Source of the DNA: CAWBVG01 sp963792175
GTDB taxonomy: Bacteria; Acidobacteriota; Vicinamibacteria; Vicinamibacterales; CAVVIG01
DNA: 64,000 nt
Reading direction: 5' to 3'
Assembly: GCA_963792175.1 (NCBI GenBank)
Contig: CAWBVG010000012.1
Span: forward strand, 124,001 to 188,000
Below, piece after piece: positions 43,221-52,447 of the stretch; positions within the stretch are counted from its first letter, which is position 1, and each line of letters starts with the position of its first letter. The notes beneath the pieces are model-generated. The model searched no databases, was not told the DNA's origin, and saw only the letters and a list, made by a program, of their open reading frames with translations. The position numbers and the translations under genes are program-made.

Positions 43221-44114
43221 TGCGAGCTGCCGTTCGAGCGCCTGACGATCCCAATGTCCCAGCGCGGCGGCCTGCTCGTACGTGCTGTTCACGAAGCTGC
43301 GAATCGCGGCATCGGGATCGGCGGCTCGGCGGACTGCTTCGTACGGCAGGACGAACTCGCCCATTTCCTTGTGATAGTACGCGGCGGCCGGCTCGACTCG
43401 CGCTTCTTTGAGACCGGGCGGCTCCGGCACGGCGTAGCCGTAGAAGGTGGGCTCGAGCATCGGCGGGCTGCCGGGCCAGAAGCCGTGGCTGATCACTTCC
43501 TGTGAGTACGCCTCGCGCATGAACGCCGGCCCTTCGCGGGGCGGCGCCGGACGGCCGGAGAAACGTGTCACCGCCATATCCATCCCGCCCCAGAAGAAAT
43601 GAACGGGACTGGCCTTCCCGATGAAGCTGCAGCGCGTGTCGGTCAGCACACGTTCCACTTGCACTAGGATGCGCCAGAAGCGGTTCGCCGCCTCGGCGTC
43701 GTACGACGCGTGAACGGTGTCCTCCTCGAACCGGATCGGCGACGGCACCTCCGACGGCAGCGTCCAGATCTTCACGGGCAGCGACATCTCGCGTAATGTC
43801 TGCATCATGTCGTGGTAGAAGGCCGCCACCGTGCGCGGCGCCAGCGGCAGCGCTCGCGTCGTGCCATCGGAGACGCGGATGACGACCTGCTGATCGATGA
43901 AGTCGAATTCGATCGCAAAGGATCGCGTGCCGTGCGGCAGGGTCCGCGTCGACAGGCCGCGGCCGGTCACGTGGAAGGCCACCCCCCACGATTGATTGAT
44001 GGGCTGCGATTGGGCGAGCGCCACCTTGCCCACGACCTGCATCCACATGTGCAGCGTCGCATACGTGTCCTTCCACTCCTCGTACGGTAACGCCGGCCAG
44101 AGGTCATCAGTCAT
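43218..44114 (-). CDS. DUF5996 family protein
   Basis: About 298 residues, intact. The start MTDDLWPALPYEEWKDTYAT is typical of DUF5996, followed by LHMWMQVVGKVALAQSQPIN, FAIEFDFIDQQVVIRVSDGT, RCSFIGKASPVHFFWGGMDM, AVTRFSGRPAPPREGPAFMR and EVISHGFWPGSPPMLEPTFY. Cytosolic, no signal peptide. The Phe/Trp/Gly-rich core is conserved in the family but no activity is established. Divergent from the UBP zinc-finger gene with 36 bp between starts. Confidence 0.85.
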   Translation of the reverse strand: MTDDLWPALPYEEWKDTYATLHMWMQVVGKVALAQSQPINQSWGVAFHVTGRGLSTRTLPHGTRSFAIEFDFIDQQVVIRVSDGTTRALPLAPRTVAAFYHDMMQTLREMSLPVKIWTLPSEVPSPIRFEEDTVHASYDAEAANRFWRILVQVERVLTDTRCSFIGKASPVHFFWGGMDMAVTRFSGRPAPPREGPAFMREAYSQEVISHGFWPGSPPMLEPTFYGYAVPEPPGLKEARVEPAAAYYHKEMGEFVLPYEAVRRAADPDAAIRSFVNSTYEQAAALGHWDRQALERQLA

Positions 44115-44150
44115 GAACGCCTGCCTCAAGACCGATGATACGCTGGACGT

Positions 44151-44465
44151 ATGACCAGCGCGTGCGCACATATCGGCGCCGTCAAGACCGTGAAGCATGC
44201 CCGCAAGCGGGAGTGCGAGGAGTGTGTGAAGATCGGCAGCGCATGGGTCCACCTGCGCACGTGCCAGACCTGCGGCGCCACGCTGTGCTGCGACTCGTCG
44301 CCGAACCGCCACGCCAGCAAGCACGCGCGGGCCTCGACGCATCCGGTCGTCGCGTCGGCGGAACCAGGGGAGCAGTGGCTCTACTGTTTCCCGGACGACG
44401 CCTTTGCTGAGTACGAGTCGGGAACTCCCGGTTGCAGTCGGGGCTGGGGGCTAGGGGCTAGCTGA
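44151..44465 (+). CDS. UBP-type zinc finger protein
   Basis: 104 residues. The zinc-ligand pattern is clear: CAHIGAVKTVKHARKRECEE (C, H), CEECVKIGS, HLRTCQTCGATLCCDSSPNR, HASKHARASTHPVV. This is the UBP-type finger known in eukaryotic ubiquitin proteases and also widespread as small stand-alone bacterial proteins of unknown role. The native end is near AEYESGTPG. The last residues, CSRGWGLGAS, are encoded by the GGGGCTAGGGGCTAG repeat, so the C-terminus was reshaped by that element. Confidence 0.85.
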   Translation: MTSACAHIGAVKTVKHARKRECEECVKIGSAWVHLRTCQTCGATLCCDSSPNRHASKHARASTHPVVASAEPGEQWLYCFPDDAFAEYESGTPGCSRGWGLGAS

Positions 44466-44488
44466 AGATAGCGAGCCCTAGCCCCTAG
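44451..44488. terminator. CTAGGGGCTAG inverted repeat between convergent genes
   Basis: Perfect 11-bp arms, CTAGGGGCTAG (44451-44461) and CTAGCCCCTAG (44478-44488), with 16 nt between. The block CTAGCTGAAGAT also occurs twice as a direct repeat. It sits between the stops of the UBP and BamA-like genes, where it could terminate both. There is no T-run, so a simple Rho-independent terminator is not proven. Confidence 0.5.
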
Positions 44489-44495
44489 CTGAAGA

Positions 44496-45729
44496 TCAGA
44501 ACGCTTCCTGAATCCCGAGATAGAACCCGCGCGCGCCGCCCTTGCCCCACGCGTAATCCGTCGCGAGGTTCGTCCGCGATCGCTTGTTCAGCAGCACGCG
44601 CAGCCCCGCGCCGCCGGCCGGCGCCCAGGTCTCGAAGAGTTTTTGACCGGCCACCGCGTTGTCGATGGTCGTCGTGTTGACGAAGGCGACCATGCCGAGG
44701 AGGCCGTTGCTCGTGAGCGTGCCGCGGTACTCGACCTCGCCGTACGCGAGGTGATTGCCGCGGTAGCGTCCCTCGCTGTACCCGCGTGCCGAGCGCCCGT
44801 CGCCGCCGGTCGTCGGGAGGTCGAGATACGGCGCCGTGCCGTTCGTCACCAGATCGCTCATCGCCCAGAACGCCAGCTTGTGCCGGCCGTCGGCGGTGAT
44901 CTTCCGGTAGGTGCGCAGATCGAGATACAGCTCCTGCCACGATGAATCGCCGCCGAGGAACCCTTTGTAGAACGTGCGATACGCGGAGCTGGCCAGCCAG
45001 CCGCGCTGTGGGTTGATGCCGTTGTCGCGCGTGTCGTACAGCAGACCCACCGTGGTGCCGCTCGGACGATCTGGCCGGCTGCGCGAGAACCCGTGCTGCT
45101 GGTTGTACGCCACGTAGGCGGACTCCTCCCACGCCGGCAGACAGGCCGTCGCCCGGCCGGACATCCGAGTGCGAGCTGAGATTGAGGCCGGCGCCGACGA
45201 ACAGACCCGGCGCCACGTGGCGGTAGGCGGTCTCATACACCTTGACGCCCGTGAACTTCACGTTTTCGGCGCCGGTCTTCAAGGTGTCCGCGCCGAGTCC
45301 GTAGGTGTTCTGCGACGACCATTGCAGACGGTGATCGCCCTGGAGATACCAGCGGTCGTCCGCCGTGAACATCGACAGCCGAAAACCGGAGAGGACCTGC
45401 TGCTTCTGCGAGACACGAAACCCGCCCTGCAGCGTCGAAATGCGCGTCGTCTTCGGATCGCCTCTGAAGAATGCCATGTTGCCGTTCAGTCCACCGGTGA
45501 GGCCCGTTGCCGGCTTCGATCCGATGGTGGGCGCCACGACCAGGAAGCGATCGCGCCCCTTTTCCGAGGGAGGAGTCTCCGGTGGCGTCTCGTTGCGATG
45601 ACGGAAGTCTTTCCAAAGGTCGGCGACATCTGTCGTGGGAGTTGCGCCCGGTTTCTCCTGTGCGCGCAACGTCACTCCGACCACGAGGCAGGCGGCAAGC
45701 GACGCCCAGATGACGAATGCGGAACGCAT
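44496..45729 (-). CDS. BamA/TamA-like outer-membrane beta-barrel protein (surface antigen family)
   Basis: About 410 residues. Signal peptide MRSAFVIWASLAACLVVGVT. Beta-strand-rich body with Omp85-type features: 'VVAPTIGSKPATGLTGGLNG', 'GTTVGLLYDTRDNGINPQRG', 'GRSARGYSEGRYRGNHLAYG', 'EVEYRGTLTSNGLLGMVAFV', ending YLGIQEAF with the terminal Phe typical of outer-membrane proteins. No POTRA domains are present, so this is a short barrel-only member. One frameshift near 45150. The role could be transport across the outer membrane; the partner is unknown. Confidence 0.8.
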
Positions 45730-45831
45730 CTTATGTATTACGACACACCGGCCGGTTCGTTTCCGAGAAACTGTTGGAGACAAGATGTCTGTAAAGGTCT
45801 CCGACAAGATGGGAAATCCTGGGATGGCATA

Positions 45832-46887
45832 ATGCCCACCATGTCTGGACTGACCCGCCGTCAGCTGCTGGGTTCTCTTTCTGCTGCATATGTAGCGCAG
45901 CCATTTGCGCATGTCGCGAAGCCCTTCCGAGCTGCGAGGACCGCCCAAACCGCCGGCGGCAGTCCGCCGATTCGGGTGCGCACACTCAACCATTTCGGGC
46001 TCGCCGTTACGGATCCGAAACGCTCGGTCGACTTCTATCAGGGTCTGTTCGGCATGCCCGTGCAAGCTCGGGTCGACACGACGACGATCCTTCGAGTCGG
46101 CGCGGGACCGCAGTTCATTTCCATCGCCCCAGCCGCAGCGAACGCGGCGCCCAGCATCAACCACTATTGCCTCGGCATCGAGAACTTCGCCGTCGATCGC
46201 GTGCTCGCCGCGCTCGCGGCGCACGGCGTGACGAAGGGCGACGCGGCCGGCCCCATGAAAGTGGCCGTCACCGTGCGCGACGGCACACCCGATCTGCTGT
46301 TCGGCGATCCGGACGGGATCGTGTGTCAGCTGCAGGACGTCAGCTACTGCGGTGGATCCGGCCCGCTCGGGAACGTGTGCCGGACTGTCGAGCCGTCGCC
46401 AAAGAAGGGTCTGCTCGCGCTCCGCGATCTGAGTCACCTCACCATTTTTTCGAGCGACGCCGCACGCTCGAACACGTTCTATCAGGATCTGTTCGGTCTC
46501 TCGATTCGCTCGTACCAGGGTCCGACCGCACCCACGCTGGCGATCGGTCCAACGGTGGCGTTCCTGATGTTCGCGGGTGGTGCCCCTGCCCGCGGCGGCG
46601 CAACGCCGCGGCCGGCCAGCATCAATCACGCGTGCCTGTCGCTCGACGGCTTCAATCCCGATCAGGTGTTGAAGACGCTCGAGACCTATGGGGTGACGCC
46701 TCGCGGCGACGCGACCGGTCCCGCCGGTCCGATGAAGTCGTATGTCACCATGCGGATGGAGAATCGCGGCGGCGCGCCTGGCGGGACACCGGAACTCTAT
46801 TTCACCGATCCTGACGGTCTGCTGATGCAGCTTCAGGACAGCAGCTACTGCGGTGGTAGCGGATTTCTTGGCAACGTCTGCAAGTGA
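45832..46887 (+). CDS. Tandem VOC (glyoxalase-fold) secreted protein
   Basis: 351 residues, intact. Tat-like signal MPTMSGLTRRQLLGSLSAAY. Two VOC units: 'VRTLNHFGLAVTDPKRSVDF' with 'INHYCLGIENFAVDRVLAAL', and 'LSHLTIFSSDAARSNTFYQD' with 'INHACLSLDGFNPDQVLKTL'. Each unit ends in nearly the same unusual tail, SYCGGSGPLGNVC and SYCGGSGFLGNVC, so the protein arose by internal duplication and the Cys residues may be structural or metal-binding. It is followed at once by a sugar dehydrogenase-like gene. Confidence 0.85.
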   Translation: MPTMSGLTRRQLLGSLSAAYVAQPFAHVAKPFRAARTAQTAGGSPPIRVRTLNHFGLAVTDPKRSVDFYQGLFGMPVQARVDTTTILRVGAGPQFISIAPAAANAAPSINHYCLGIENFAVDRVLAALAAHGVTKGDAAGPMKVAVTVRDGTPDLLFGDPDGIVCQLQDVSYCGGSGPLGNVCRTVEPSPKKGLLALRDLSHLTIFSSDAARSNTFYQDLFGLSIRSYQGPTAPTLAIGPTVAFLMFAGGAPARGGATPRPASINHACLSLDGFNPDQVLKTLETYGVTPRGDATGPAGPMKSYVTMRMENRGGAPGGTPELYFTDPDGLLMQLQDSSYCGGSGFLGNVCK

Positions 46888-48006
46888 CAAACATTATCTC
46901 GGCGCGCTGCTGTTCATCACGTTCATCGCGACGATCGGACACGGCCAGACGCCGGCGTCCGTCGTGGCATCGCCGGCGGACCTGACCGTTCCGCCGGGTT
47001 TCAAGACGTCGGTGTTCGCATCGGACCTCGCCGGGGCGCGCCTGATGGCCGTGAGCCCGGAAGGCGTCCTGCTGGTCGCCCGGCGGCCCCGCAACGAGGT
47101 CGTCGCGCTGCCAGACCGCAACCAGGACGGCAGGGCGGAGCCCGAGGTGCATCCTGAACAACCTGCACCAACGCCCACAGTCTGGCTTTCAAGGACGGCT
47201 ATCTCTACATCGCGACGACGCCGGCGGTGATGCGGGTGAAGTGGGTGAACGGCAAGCCGTCCGGCGATCCGGAGAAATTTGCCGATCTTGCCGAGCTCGA
47301 CGCCGTCGGTGCACGTCTCGCGGACGATCAACGTCGGTCCGGACGGACGGCTGTACGTGGCGATTGGCTCGTCGTGCAACGTCTGTGTCGAATCCGATCC
47401 GCGCCGCACGACGATTCAGGTGATGAACGCCGATGGTTCGCTGCAGCCGTACGCCGCGGCCTGCACAACGCCATCGGCTTCGACTGGGATCCGCAGACCC
47501 GCCGCATGTGGGCCGACGACACCGGGCAGGACAACCTGGGCGACGATTCCCGCCCGACGAAATCAATCAAATCGAAGCGGGGAAACACTACGGCTTTCCG
47601 TTCTTCGTTGCGAAGAATCAGCCGAATGCCTCGCAGCCGGAACTGAAGGACGCCAGGCCCGACACGACCGCTGATGCCGCGGTGCCGCCCGCGCTCGATC
47701 TCCCCGCGCACATCACGGGGATGGACTTGCGCTTCTACACGAGGCACGCAGTTTCCGGCGGCCTACCGGAACGCGCTGTTTCTCGCGCTGCACGGGTCGG
47801 CGCGCAAGAACAACGGCTACAAGGTCGTGCGCGTCATGATGAAGGATGGACGCCCGGCGGGACTCGAGGATTTCGTGACCGGGTTCCTCAAGGATGGAGT
47901 GGTGCTGGGCCGGCCCGCCGGACTCGCGACCGGAGCCGACGGCGCGCTCTACGTGTCCGACGACAACAAGGGATTCATCTATCGCGTCGCATACGGCGAC
48001 AAATGA
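46868..48006 (+). CDS. PQQ-dependent sugar dehydrogenase-like (sorbosone-type) propeller
   Basis: About 375 residues. The start is uncertain: a TTG at 46868 in frame or a GTG at 46884 overlapping the VOC stop, followed by a hydrophobic segment (YLGALLFITFIATIGHG). Propeller sequences: LTVPPGFKTSVFASDLAGAR, RTINVGPDGRLYVAIGSSCN (with VCVESDP), FDWDPQTRRMWADDTGQDNL, EINQIEAGKHYGFPFFVAKN, ALFLALHGSARKNNGYKVVR, GALYVSDDNKGFIYRVAYGD. This is the soluble glucose/sorbosone dehydrogenase fold, which uses PQQ to oxidise sugars. Frameshifts near 47150, 47300, 47458, 47550 and 47745. Overlap with the VOC gene suggests cotranscription. Confidence 0.8.
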
Positions 48007-48152
48007 AATCCCTTGTCTTCTGACTCGACACCCGATCGACCGACCACGAAACGCGAAGCCGCAGAACCCGAAGGGGCCGCGAAGCCCGCAGGCTGTATCG
48101 CCCGCATAGCCCGTCGTACCCTCAAAGCCCGCAGCGGCCGGCTGCGCCGGAA

Positions 48153-48226
48153 GTTAAAACTTAAAACTTAAAACTTAAAACTCCGAACTCAGAACCCGAG
48201 AACCCTAGAACCCTAGAACCCTAGAA
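48153..48226. repeat. 7- and 8-nt tandem repeats next to the TonB receptor stop
   Basis: Four copies of a TTAAAAC unit (48153-48180) are followed by three copies of an ACCCTAGA-type unit (about 48202-48224). The block ends directly at the stop codon of the TonB receptor gene. The rest of the 222-bp gap after the sugar dehydrogenase gene has no gene. Confidence 0.75.
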
Positions 48227-48228
48227 GC

Positions 48229-51134
48229 TTAGAACTTCACCTCCAGGCCCAGCCGGACGATGCGCGGGCTGAGGTTCTGCCCGATCTGGTTGAACGTCGT
48301 CGACAGGATGTTGTTGTTCCGCACCAGCACGGTGTTCGCGTTGAACAGGTTGAAGACGTCGCCGATCAGTCGCAGCGACACGCCCTGGAGCTTGAACGCG
48401 CGCGCGGCGCGAACGTCCAGTGTCCCACACGTTGTCGTAGCGGAAGTAGTCGATCGTCGGCGTGACCATCACACCGAGCGATTCACCACCGAGCTGCTGC
48501 GTCCGGAACAGCGGGTAGGGATAGCCCTGTCGTCCGAAGACGTTGGCGCTGGCCTCGATGCCCAGCGGCGCCTGGTACATCGCGTTCGCGTTCAACTGCC
48601 ACTTCGCGTTGATGTAGACGTTCCCGGAACCGCTGCTGGCGCTGCTGACCGGGGCGAACTGGCCGCCGTCGACCAGCGGTTCGGCGACCGTCGGCGTCGG
48701 GTTGCCGTTGGTGTCGTAGCGTCCGGCGTCGCTGGCGAAGTGCTCGCGCGCGTTGTTGAACGAGAAGCCGACGCGGCCCATCCAGCGGTTCGACATCCGC
48801 TTGACCAGCGCGACCTCGAGGCCGTGGTAGTCGGTCGAGTAGCCGGGCACCGTCGCCGTCAGGAAGCCGCCGCCGCCCGCCACGACCTTGGCGCCGCTGG
48901 CGACGAACGTCGGCACGCTGTAGGCCGCGCCGTCCGGCAACGTGCCGGTCAGCACGGTCCCCGCCGAGTAGTCCGCCAGCGTGACGCCGACGCGGGGCGT
49001 GATGTTCGCCGAGTTGTTGCCGAAGAGATTGGTCGTTCGCGTGTAGCTGTAGTTCACCTGCACCGCGAAGTGGGCCATCAGCTCGCGATCCACGCCGGCG
49101 ACGAAGCTGTGCGTCAGCGGCGCCTGCAGGTCCGCCGAAATCTGGTTGGCCGATGTCACAGCCGTGGGGTTCGACGGGTTGAAGCCGCCGCCTTGCGTCA
49201 GGCGCTGATCGGTCAGCACTTCGTCGGCCTGCGCAAAGTGATCCTTGTTCGCGTCGACCCAGCGGTAGGTCACAGAGCCGGCGGTCGACGCCGGATTCAG
49301 TCCACCAATCGTGGTTGGACTGAGCTGCGCGGCATAGCGGCTGTAGGCGGCGCGCGCGATCGTGCGCCGGTTTTCGTCGAGCGCGAACGTCAGACCCGCG
49401 CGCGGCGACCACGTATTCCAGCGGAACGGCGACTCGTAGCCGGGGAACGTCAGGCCGGGCACGAGGGTCGGAAACGCCTGGTTGGCCGAGATCACGCTCG
49501 GCAGCGCACTCCCGTTCTGATGGTCGTAGCGGAGGCCGACGTTGACCGTCGCCCGTCCTTTCGACATCGTGTCGCCGACGTGCAGATCGAAATAGTTCGC
49601 GCGGTTGCCGCCGTTGCCCTGGCGGAAGACCTGGGCGCGGAAGTCGCTGGGAGAATTCTCGAGTCCCAGAATCCCGTTGCCGGGCCACTCGGCGGACATC
49701 CAGGCATCGGTCGTCCGGAATCCGGTTCCCGCTTCGATGTCGTGCGCGACGCCGAACGCCTTCGCGAACGCGTGCGCGTCAACGCTGACGCTCTGCTGCG
49801 GGCGCTGACTGATGCTGTTCTGGAACGAACCGAACGACTGACCGGTCGTCAGGCTGCGGCCCGCCTGCAGCGCCATCCCGCCCTCGGGCGTGAGCGCGTT
49901 GCCGGTGTTGTAGTAGGCGTAATTGGCGGACACGAACAGGTGCGGATTGATCACCCGGTCGTCGGCCACCTTCCACAGGCCGTGCAGCGGGAAGTCCGAG
50001 TAGGCGTTGTCCTGATGGAAGGTGGCCGTCGGCGCGTCGAACAGGACGCCGGGGATGCCGGGGCTGCGGTAGTCCTTGACCTTCGCGCCGTTGAAGAAGA
50101 GGACGCTGACCATGTCTTTCCGGTCAGCCTGCCAGTTGACCTTCACCGATGGGTTCTTCAGCTGCGTCCGGTCGACGAGCGCTCCGGCGCGGCGCACGAG
50201 CCGGATGTCCTGCGCGGAGTAAGACGCGTAGAACCACGCGCGGTCCAGGCGAATCGGTCCGCCGAACTCGCCGCCGAAGTCGGAGATCTGCTTGTTGTGG
50301 TCGGCGGTCTCCGCGCGTGACCGGCGTCGCGAGGTTCTTCAGCTCGGCCGGCACGTTCGCCGCTTCCATCGCGTCGTTGGCGAAGTAGCCGCGGAAGCCG
50401 CCGTGGAACTGATTGGTGCCGCGGCGGGTGACGAGATTGATCCCGATGCCGCCGGTCTGTTGCTTGATGTCCTGACCGGCCGTCGCGACCTGAATCTCCT
50501 CGAAGTTGTCGAAGTTGAAGTAGGTCGGCGGCGCGCCAGCAGCGGCCATGTCGGTGATGACGACGCCGTCGAGCGTCCAGACCGTGTCCTGCGGCCGCGT
50601 GCCCTTCGAGACGACGGTGGGCGCCTGGCCGGTTTCGTTGCCGCCGACGTTGACGCGATCGAGCAGCACGCCGGGGACCGAACGCACCAGCGAGAACGGA
50701 TCGCGCGCCGTCGGGATCTTCGCGAGCTCATCGCTCGAGAACGTCGTCGCCGTGCCGGTGGCCGTGCGGTCGAGAATCGGCGCGGGCGCCGAAACGGTCA
50801 CCGTCTCGACGAGTGGTGCCACGCGGAGCTCCATCGGGGCGTCGACACTGCGGCCGACGGCGACGATGACGTCGCGCACGGCCGTTCGAAAGCCCGAGAG
50901 CGTCACGGTAATCGTGTACGTGCCTGGCTGCAGACTCAGGAAGCGGAAGGCGCCGTCGGGTTCGGTGGTGAACCGATAGGTCGCGTCAGAGCCTCGAGCG
51001 CTGACATCGGCGCCCGGGACGACGGCATGCTGTTCGTCGCGGACGACGCCGCTGATGCTGCCACCCTGGGTTTGGGCAACCGCCGGCAGGACGGTCGCAA
51101 GCACAACTGCACACGCAAGAAAGAGGCGATTCAT
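48229..51134 (-). CDS. TonB-dependent receptor with carboxypeptidase-regulatory-like N-terminus
   Basis: Outer-membrane transporter of about 970 residues. Signal peptide MNRLFLACAVVLATVLPAVA. A carboxypeptidase-regulatory-like domain follows (GGSISGVVRDEQHAVVPGAD; GAFRFLSLQPGTYTITVTLS), then the plug (SSDELAKIPTARDPFSLVRS, VPGVLLDRVN) and the large beta-barrel with many Phe/Tyr/Asn strands. The C-terminus is LSPRIVRLGLEVKF, ending in Phe. This is the SusC/OMP-like receptor class abundant in acidobacteria, probably taking up glycans or other large compounds. Frameshifts near 50290 and 48425. A palindromic operator-like site lies just upstream (51146). Confidence 0.88.
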
Positions 51135-51145
51135 GCCTCATAAGA

Positions 51146-51169
51146 TGACTGTATATGACAGTGCAGTCA
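51146..51169. promoter_or_regulatory. Palindromic operator-like site upstream of the TonB receptor
   Basis: Half-sites TGACTG (51146) and CAGTCA (51164) form an inverted repeat, with a smaller palindrome CTGT-N5-ACAG overlapping the left half. It is 12 bp upstream of the receptor start, where a dimeric repressor could act. No matching regulator gene is adjacent. Confidence 0.45.
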
Positions 51170-51251
51170 AATAAAGTCTCCTTAGGACGGCACATTTAGC
51201 GCATCGCCGTGTAGACCTGAGCAGCCCGGCGTCCCGCGCCGCTCGACGGAG

Positions 51252-51274
51252 GGGTCGGATACAGTATCCGACCC
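51252..51274. repeat. Perfect 23-bp palindrome (11-1-11)
   Basis: Arms GGGTCGGATAC and GTATCCGACCC around a single A. It has the same design as the 11-1-11 palindrome at 14846. It lies in the intergenic region behind the TonB receptor start. Confidence 0.75.
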
Positions 51275-51344
51275 AAGCCGGGCCCTCCCATGTCGTCGAC
51301 ATTGCAGAAATTGCCCACGTCCTGAGCGCGGATGATCGCACCCC

Positions 51345-51369
51345 GGGGTCAGACCCGCACTCTGACCCC
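51345..51369. repeat. GGGGTCAGA hairpin repeat
   Basis: Arms GGGGTCAGA and TCTGACCCC with 7 nt between, the same arms as at 14808. The right arm ends 7 nt from the stop of the membrane hydrolase gene. Confidence 0.75.
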
Positions 51370-51375
51370 CTCGGC

Positions 51376-52398
51376 TCAGAAGACCCAGCGTCGCGCGACC
51401 ATTTCGACCGTCACGCCGTGAAAACACACGAGCCGCAGGCGGAACGGCCGCCGCGGCGGCCCCTTGCTGTAAGCCCAACACGAATCGGATGGCCGGCCGA
51501 GCAGCCGCTCGACGTCCGCTTTCGGCTGGCCCACTCGAATGCCGCGCGCTTCGCACGCCGCAGGGGGGAACTGGTTCCGTCACGCGATCGTTCTCGAACT
51601 GAACGCCGACGCAGTCGGTGGCTTTCGCCACGCTCATGTTCGCCGGCGACTGGCCCTCCGGCGCATACATCCAGCCTTCCTCGATCGGCGCGCCGAGCTG
51701 CTGACGCACCTCGGTCTGCGACAGGCCTTCGGTGACGCTGCCGAAGTGCGATTCCGAGAATCCCTGGCGAATTGGGTCCTGTCTCGAAGGAGCGTGGCGA
51801 CGACGGCTTCGCGCACCGGATCGGTCGATGCGATCAGCCACGCCGCGGCGAGCCACGCGAGGGAGAGAAATGCGAAGGTTGACGTCTGAAGTTTGAAGTC
51901 AGAAGTACGAAGGGCGAACACGAAGAGCGGCAGGAAGAGCACGATCTCCGACATCGCCACGATGGCGCCGTACGGCGACAGGAACGCGAGCCCGATCGGC
52001 GCGACCTGAATCGGACGCCACGGCGAGAAATAGCGCGTGAGATCGAACGGCCAGAAGAGCGCGCATCCCAGCCCGCCGTCCGTCAGCGTGTCGAGCAGCG
52101 GATGCGTAGCGAGGACGACGGCCGCAAACAGTCCCGTGCGCAGTGCAGGGTGCTTGAACCTGCGGGCCAGCAGTCCCGCCGCGAGCCCGACGATGACAGC
52201 GAACGCGAACGAGTGGGTGGCGCCGCGGTGGCCCCACGGGTCCTCGTACCGGACGCCCAGGGAGAACCCGATGACGTCGGCGTCCGGCAGCATGGACAGC
52301 GCAGACCATGTGACAGCCGATCGCCAGTGCGGGCGATGGCCTTCCCCGTACGTGCGAGCCGCGGCCAGGCCGACCGCGACATGTCCCAGGCTCGCCAT
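51376..52398 (-). CDS. YdjM-like membrane-bound metal-dependent hydrolase with BamE/SmpA-like tail
   Basis: About 340 residues. The N-terminal part is DUF457/YdjM-like: SALSMLPDADVIGFSLGVRY, HRGATHSFAFAVIVGLAAGL and THPLLDTLTDGGLGCALFWP provide His/Asp ligands, with several membrane helices. In the middle, RTSDFKLQTSTF is coded by a TTCAAACTTCAGACTTC-type repeat. After a shift near 51780 the tail carries two SmpA/BamE-like modules: HFGSVTEGLSQTEVRQQLGA (with 'PIEEGWMYAPEG') and GIRVGQPKADVERLLGRPSD (with 'SCWAYSKGPPRRPFRLRLVC'). It ends EMVARRWVF. A second shift lies near 51560. The fusion is unusual. Confidence 0.72.
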
Positions 52399-52447
52399 GG
52401 CGAAACGATACCGAACTTTGGCCGGCTGTTGCCGTATTTAGAGAGAT

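Noticed and set aside
48260..50320. Very long plus-strand open frame antisense to the TonB receptor
   Set aside because: It is Arg/Val/Ala-rich with no domain, and the opposite strand codes a clear receptor. High GC makes such long antisense frames common.
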